From positions 1 through 22,397 of the forward strand of contig JAUCBJ010008565.1 of assembly GCA_032718475.1 (NCBI GenBank): DNA of 22,397 nucleotides, in the 5' to 3' direction. The DNA comes from Nemertoderma westbladi. Its lineage: Eukaryota; Xenacoelomorpha; Nemertodermatida; Nemertodermatidae. A program made the position numbers and the translations under genes. The notes under the pieces were generated by a model. The model was not told where the DNA came from. It saw only the letters and a list, made by a program, of their open reading frames with translations, and made no database searches. This document shows positions 18,407 through 22,397 of the stretch, in pieces (positions within the stretch are counted from its first letter, which is position 1; each line of letters opens with the position of its first letter).

Positions 18407-19951
18407 ATGGATGGAAACATTCAAGAAAACCATCAAACGCGTCACAAATTCCACAAAGAAAGAAAATCAGAAGGAACCACCATACCGTACCAATCGAGAC
18501 GGATGTATTGGAGGTTTATAAAGAAAGGTAATAATCACAACAAGGTACCGGACAGATGGGAGGAATACACGCCTATGGGCGAGGTGATTCAAGGAACTCC
18601 CTTTATTTGCTTTAAAGTTCCGCTAAAAAACAGTTTAATCCGTCAGTTGGAGAATCCGGTGGGCGCCTTCCAGGTCCCGGATATAGTGAACCGGATGCGG
18701 AGTTCCGGAGCTTCTTTGGGTTTAGTTATTGATTTAACAGACACGGCGCGGTACTACGAACCGAGTGAGTTCGCGGAATACGGTATCCGCTACGTTAAGA
18801 TCCGGTGTCCCGGACGGATGACGCCTCCAACTATAGTGTACAACGAGTTTAAACTGGCAGTTAACGAGTTCCTTGCCGAAGTTCCCAACCAGCTGATCGG
18901 GGTTCATTGTACCCACGGGGTCAACCGCACCGGGTTCTTGGTCGTCAAGTACCTTGTCGATGTGTTTGGTTGGAGTGTCGGGGAGGCGCTCGGGAGGTTC
19001 AATTGTGCCAGGGGCCACAGTGTGGAGAAATACATCGGGGATCTGGAGGAGTTCGAGAGAGTGAAGGAGGTTGGTCGGGAGGGAGTTGCGATAACAGTGA
19101 GCGGGTCCCCACCGGTGCACGGGCCTACACCGGTGCACGGACCTACACCGGTGCACGGACCTCCACCGGTGCACGGACCTCCACCGGTGCACGGACCTCC
19201 ACCGGTGCACGGACCTCCACCGGTGCACGGACCTACACCGGTGCACGGACCTGCACCGGTGCACAGACCTCCACCGGTGCACGGACCTACAACGGTGCAC
19301 GGACCTACACTGGTGCACGGACCTACACTGGTGCACGGACCGCCACTGGTGCAGGTGCACGGACCTACACCAGTGCACGGACCTACACCGATGCACGGAC
19401 CTCCACCGGTGCACAGACCTCCACCGGTGCACAGACCTCCACCGGTGCACAGACCTCCACCGGTGCACGGACCTACACTGGTGCACGGACCTACACCGGT
19501 GCACGGACCGCCACTGGTGCAGGTGCACGGACCTACACCAGTGCACGGACCTACACCGGTGCACGGACCTCCACCGGTGCACGCACCAACCTCTACACAC
19601 AAGCGTACTGATCCCTGTGGGACCGCTGGCGGCCCTTGGGATGAGTTACTCTGGCCGATGCAGGTCCGACGAACTAATTATCGGTCGGGGGATCCTGGCG
19701 ATTTCTGTAACAGAAATAGTAACCAAAGTCATAATAGTAGCAACTATCAATTCATTCAGAATAGTAGCAACGATCAATTCTACCAAAATAGTCCCGGCTA
19801 TAGGGACGACTATTACTATAGAGACAACGACCATTACTCAGCTGGCTATACTGGTTACTACGCCGATATCAACCCCCGTTACAGACACAATGGGGACCGC
19901 GGATATTATAACAATCCTTACGTCTGGAGGGATCCACAATATCATTTATAA
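18407..19951 (+). CDS. DUSP11/PIR1-like RNA 5'-phosphatase with long repetitive tail
   Basis: This family of cysteine phosphatases removes phosphates from RNA 5' ends (DUSP11, and the capping-enzyme triphosphatase domain). Residues about 45-225 form the domain: VPDRWEEYTPMGEVI, then FKVPL, then LGLVIDLTDTARYYEP. The active-site loop HCTHGVNRTG (167-176; nucleophile C168) and the later ARGHSVEKYIGDLEEF match DUSP11 rather than protein phosphatases. Residues about 236-395 are roughly 27 copies of a six-residue VHGPTP/VHGPPP repeat. The tail (396-514) is rich in Asn, Tyr, Arg and Asp. The start is supported by an in-frame TGA two codons upstream (18401). The frame has no intron and is more GC-rich than its surroundings, so a retrocopy is possible. 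Confidence 0.88.
   Translation: MDGNIQENHQTRHKFHKERKSEGTTIPYQSRRMYWRFIKKGNNHNKVPDRWEEYTPMGEVIQGTPFICFKVPLKNSLIRQLENPVGAFQVPDIVNRMRSSGASLGLVIDLTDTARYYEPSEFAEYGIRYVKIRCPGRMTPPTIVYNEFKLAVNEFLAEVPNQLIGVHCTHGVNRTGFLVVKYLVDVFGWSVGEALGRFNCARGHSVEKYIGDLEEFERVKEVGREGVAITVSGSPPVHGPTPVHGPTPVHGPPPVHGPPPVHGPPPVHGPPPVHGPTPVHGPAPVHRPPPVHGPTTVHGPTLVHGPTLVHGPPLVQVHGPTPVHGPTPMHGPPPVHRPPPVHRPPPVHRPPPVHGPTLVHGPTPVHGPPLVQVHGPTPVHGPTPVHGPPPVHAPTSTHKRTDPCGTAGGPWDELLWPMQVRRTNYRSGDPGDFCNRNSNQSHNSSNYQFIQNSSNDQFYQNSPGYRDDYYYRDNDHYSAGYTGYYADINPRYRHNGDRGYYNNPYVWRDPQYHL
19108..19595 (+). repeat. In-frame 18-bp minisatellite (about 27 copies)
   Basis: The unit is GTGCACGGACCTACACCG or close variants. A segment with an extra GTGCAG (Val-Gln) occurs twice, 168 bp apart (near 19349 and 19517), showing internal block duplication. 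Several other frames on both strands stay open over the array because the unit has no stop; they are not considered genes. Confidence 0.93.
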
Positions 19952-20265
19952 GACACTTTTAATTTGGTATTTTGGTGCTAGAATAATTCGGTGGTGTTAT
20001 CGCATAGGATCATGTAAACTAAAGATTTTTATGAACGCCATCCCATTTATTCTTGTTATTAATCCCATCTATACCTTATTTGGTATTTGTTTGTTTATGC
20101 CAGATTATATTTGTTCTTAGTGACTATATTTTGTAACATTGGAAAACATCTTAGCGGTTTTTATTTATTTTATTCCTAATCTTAAATATACGCAATAAGT
20201 TACAAGGATGTAACAAATAGATAAATGGATGTAACATATAGATACATTTTAAGATTTTGGGATAT
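19952..20265. other. Non-coding 3' flank of the phosphatase gene
   Basis: No gene is visible. It has a two-copy 20-bp repeat around GGATGTAACAAATAGATAAA (20207-20247). Confidence 0.5.
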
Positions 20266-20550
20266 GCGATGTGTTTATTGTACTTGACACAATGAACCCG
20301 GCGCAGCATTCTCGTGAAAGTGCCATCCAGAGATTGGGTATCCTCTGCAGTTAGAGCCCAGCATGGACTCCCATAAGAGTACTGGTTAAGGTTCAATTTT
20401 ATTCTATGGGACTTCCAAATCCTGGACAGACTATTTAACGCTGCTCATACCTTCCCCTTATGTATCCGAAGGTCTTCCTGACTTTCTGATCTATGATCCA
20501 CATCATCCACGTGCTCAAGCAACCCGCCCCTAGAGCTTATGCCCTTACGT
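20266..20550 (-). mobile_element. Decayed RTE-like fragment with internal deletion
   Basis: On minus, the fragment encodes YGSPCWALTAEDTQSLDG and FTRMLRRVHCVKYN, matching the C-terminal part of the LINE at 5880-8395 (nt about 7738-8062). About 60 bp are missing between the equivalents of 7890 and 7950, and the upstream half is frameshifted. It lies between the two convergent genes. Confidence 0.85.
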
Positions 20551-21019
20551 TCAGAACTTTACACAATAACGTTCTAAACAGAAGTTTACGCTCAAACACC
20601 CAGGGATTTTAAACAGATCCCTGGATGTAGTTTGTGTTATACAGTTGTTGTTCAAGTTGTTTGTTATTTTCTTTCTTTTACTGCTTTACTATCTTATCTT
20701 GAATAACAGTATAGTGCTGGGTAAACCGGTTTAAGAATTAAATAAATAAAATAAAACATTTAGTTTGGTCCAACAAGGAGTTTGTTTTATAAATAAACAG
20801 TAAATAGGTAAATAGCACCAAATGTAACAAATAATAATTAAAAAATTAAACAGTTATGAAGGAATGGTAACAACAACGATAACAATACTAATACTCGGTG
20901 ATGAAAACTAATAAATAAACCCAACGCGGGTCAAACCCAATAGCGGTCAATAAACTAAAGGAAATAAACTCAACAAAACGTAATAAATTGCAATAAACAT
21001 TATCTTTGCTATAAATAAA
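20551..21019. other. AT-rich region between convergent genes
   Basis: No gene is visible. It includes a short hairpin (CCAGGGAT / ATCCCTGG, about 20602-20626) and an AAATAAATAAAATAAAAC run (20739-20757) that offers plus-strand AATAAA signals, though far from the phosphatase stop. Confidence 0.5.
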
Positions 21020-22397
21020 TTAATCTTGGAAAAAGATATTACCGAAATGTGAGGAACAGAGTCTTTGTACCTGGTCGTTGATCTCAATGAGGTTGGCGTT
21101 CTTGTTGTGAAGAACGACATAGAACTCCCGTTGGTCGGATCGCTTACCGACGATCCAAACGTCCCCGGACGCCTTGGCGATGATCTCGCAGTCCGAGTCG
21201 CGGCCCCCAACCAGGTCCCGGTTAATGTCACAGAGAACCCGCATACTCTCTGGAGAGATCGAGGAGGAACTCTTACGGGAGAAGTGGACCGTAGACTTCT
21301 GGGCTAAGTTCATCTTGTTAAAGTAAATGAACTTGAACTGGAGAGCGGCGGGGGGGTTGGAGCCATTGGGTTTCTGTTGGGAGTAGATGTCGCTAACATC
21401 GGAAGCCAACCGGGAGAGCTGCGGCCCGATAAACGCGTCCATCTGTAGGAAGGAGTCTGTTGCAGGGAGGGTGTCTAACAGCAGACAGACAGTTGCGCTC
21501 AGCGCCTTGTACACGACGAGATGGAGTCGCATGTCCGCGTCCCCAAGGGCCACACTAACCGTCGGTATTGGGGTGTCCGACAGTCCCACAGGTCCAACGA
21601 TAAACCGACCGTAGTTCGGTGCCGCCGAGCGGAGGGACTCCGTCGCACCGGCGGTGTCCTGGTGCACCGAGGAAGGCCGAGACCTTGCACCGGCGGTGTC
21701 CTGGTGCACCGAGGAAGGCCGAGATCCCGAGAGTTCCATCTCGAATTCGTTAGGGAACACGGTCTGGGTTATATAACGGTAGAGAATCCGCATGTCGTGC
21801 TGCTCCAAACCGCTCCAGACCAGCATGTCGTTGTAGAAAAAACAGGAGCTGACAATAATCGGGAACAACGCCTCGGTCTGGTTGACGAAACTCTGAATCT
21901 TAAGATAAGTAAACCGGTCCAACGGTAGGAAATGAACTCCGTTAAGAATCTCCAATAAGTCGCAGTTGTCCAGCCGTAAAGACGATAAATAAGGAGTTAA
22001 AAACTCGTCTAATTTCTCTTTAAGTTGTTCGATGCCCAGAGTTTCAACAAGAGAGTTAATAGTTCCGTTGAAAAATCGGAACATATCGTAGGCGTGTCTG
22101 AGAACGGCTTGGTACACCGCGTTATGGACGTCGTCCTCTTTGTATTCGACGGAAGTTTGTCCGTTTATTACGGACTCGACGGCAGGTAGAGTTATCGTCA
22201 GACACATCCAGTATTCCGGTTCCGGTTGGAAGTGGAACTGTCTGTGTTTGTGGGTGTGCATAACAACCTCATACTTATCTTTGTCGAAAGTTGTCGAGAA
22301 TTTAATAACCGCTTCACTAAGGCCGATCGCCCTTATCTTTGAGTCCAGGGAGTCGTGATTGGGTTGAAAGTATAATATTTTATTCTCTTCGGTCCCC
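21020..22397 (-). CDS. CCZ1: CCZ1 homologue (Mon1-Ccz1 Rab7 GEF subunit), 5' end outside window
   Basis: CCZ1 pairs with MON1 to activate Rab7 on late endosomes, lysosomes and autophagosomes. The match to animal CCZ1 runs through the whole frame: ENKILYFQPN and RAIGLSEAVIKFSTTF at the window edge, then HRQFHFQPEPEYWM, FFPLDR-type FLPLDRFTYLKIQSF, WSGLEQHDMRILYRY, YGRFIVGP, PQLSRLASDVSDIY, FKFIYFNKMNLAQKSTVH, and VGKRSDQREFYVVLHNKNAN to the end FGNIFFQD. The frame stays open upstream of the Met at 22261, whose position is internal in the family, so the true start lies right of the window. No intron occurs in 459 codons. The linker before YGRF has a duplicated 14-residue SRPSSVHQDTAGAR unit. 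Confidence 0.95.
   Translation of the reverse strand, partial: GTEENKILYFQPNHDSLDSKIRAIGLSEAVIKFSTTFDKDKYEVVMHTHKHRQFHFQPEPEYWMCLTITLPAVESVINGQTSVEYKEDDVHNAVYQAVLRHAYDMFRFFNGTINSLVETLGIEQLKEKLDEFLTPYLSSLRLDNCDLLEILNGVHFLPLDRFTYLKIQSFVNQTEALFPIIVSSCFFYNDMLVWSGLEQHDMRILYRYITQTVFPNEFEMELSGSRPSSVHQDTAGARSRPSSVHQDTAGATESLRSAAPNYGRFIVGPVGLSDTPIPTVSVALGDADMRLHLVVYKALSATVCLLLDTLPATDSFLQMDAFIGPQLSRLASDVSDIYSQQKPNGSNPPAALQFKFIYFNKMNLAQKSTVHFSRKSSSSISPESMRVLCDINRDLVGGRDSDCEIIAKASGDVWIVGKRSDQREFYVVLHNKNANLIEINDQVQRLCSSHFGNIFFQD
21645..21728 (-). repeat. Two-copy in-frame 42-bp duplication in CCZ1
   Basis: GCACCGGCGGTGTCCTGGTG starts at 21645 and again at 21687; the copies differ at a few bases. The duplication lengthens a poorly conserved linker between conserved blocks, so it is probably tolerated. 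Confidence 0.9.

Noticed and set aside
18734-19611. Additional 232-288-codon frames over the phosphatase repeat on both strands
   Set aside because: They are by-products of the stop-free 18-bp unit; only the plus frame containing HCTHGVNRTG has a recognisable domain.
19617-20120. 167-codon plus-strand frame rich in Ile/Thr
   Set aside because: It overlaps the low-complexity tail of the phosphatase in another frame and has no support of its own.

Overview
The window is eukaryotic nuclear DNA, most likely from a bilaterian animal and plausibly a marine invertebrate. The signs are an AT-rich background, a spliced neuropeptide-receptor-type GPCR exon, a CCZ1 homologue, an RTE-type LINE, hAT and mariner-type non-autonomous elements, a Crypton-like tyrosine recombinase gene, and the recurring word TAGGCCTAC. 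The species cannot be fixed from sequence alone, and no bacterial features, rRNA or complete tRNA gene are seen.

Layout: 166-380 (+) is the last exon of a rhodopsin-family GPCR. 754-1060 is a small element with 75-bp inverted arms. 1882-3872 is a large array of 37-bp units with a 14-unit (518-bp) higher-order repeat. About 4336-5166 is a second array of 48-bp units with an 8-unit (384-bp) higher-order repeat. 5880-8395 is a 5'-truncated but otherwise open RTE-like LINE, flanked by perfect 154-bp direct repeats. 8884-13084 (-) is a two-exon gene for a Crypton-like tyrosine recombinase carrying about 32 tandem 14-residue repeats and two zinc fingers. 13.5-14.5 kb holds an old RTE fragment, an inverted-repeat element with G/C homopolymers, a mariner-type MITE and a 107-bp near-perfect hairpin. 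16150-18185 is a non-autonomous hAT element with an exact 8-bp target-site duplication. 18407-19951 (+) is an intronless gene for a DUSP11/PIR1-like RNA 5'-phosphatase with a 27-copy six-residue proline repeat. 20266-20550 is a second old RTE fragment (-). 21020-22397 (-) is a CCZ1 homologue whose N terminus lies beyond the window.

The genes do not form an operon or an evident pathway: CCZ1 acts in Rab7 activation, the DUSP11-like protein in RNA 5'-end processing, and the GPCR in signalling. What links the window is tandem duplication. Two large non-coding minisatellites sit beside three intact reading frames that each contain an in-frame tandem repeat (42-bp, 18-bp and 42-bp units). The most unusual items are the recombinase gene with its repetitive acidic region, the LINE with very long flanking duplications, and the phosphatase with its long repetitive tail. 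I do not see a coherent new multi-gene system.
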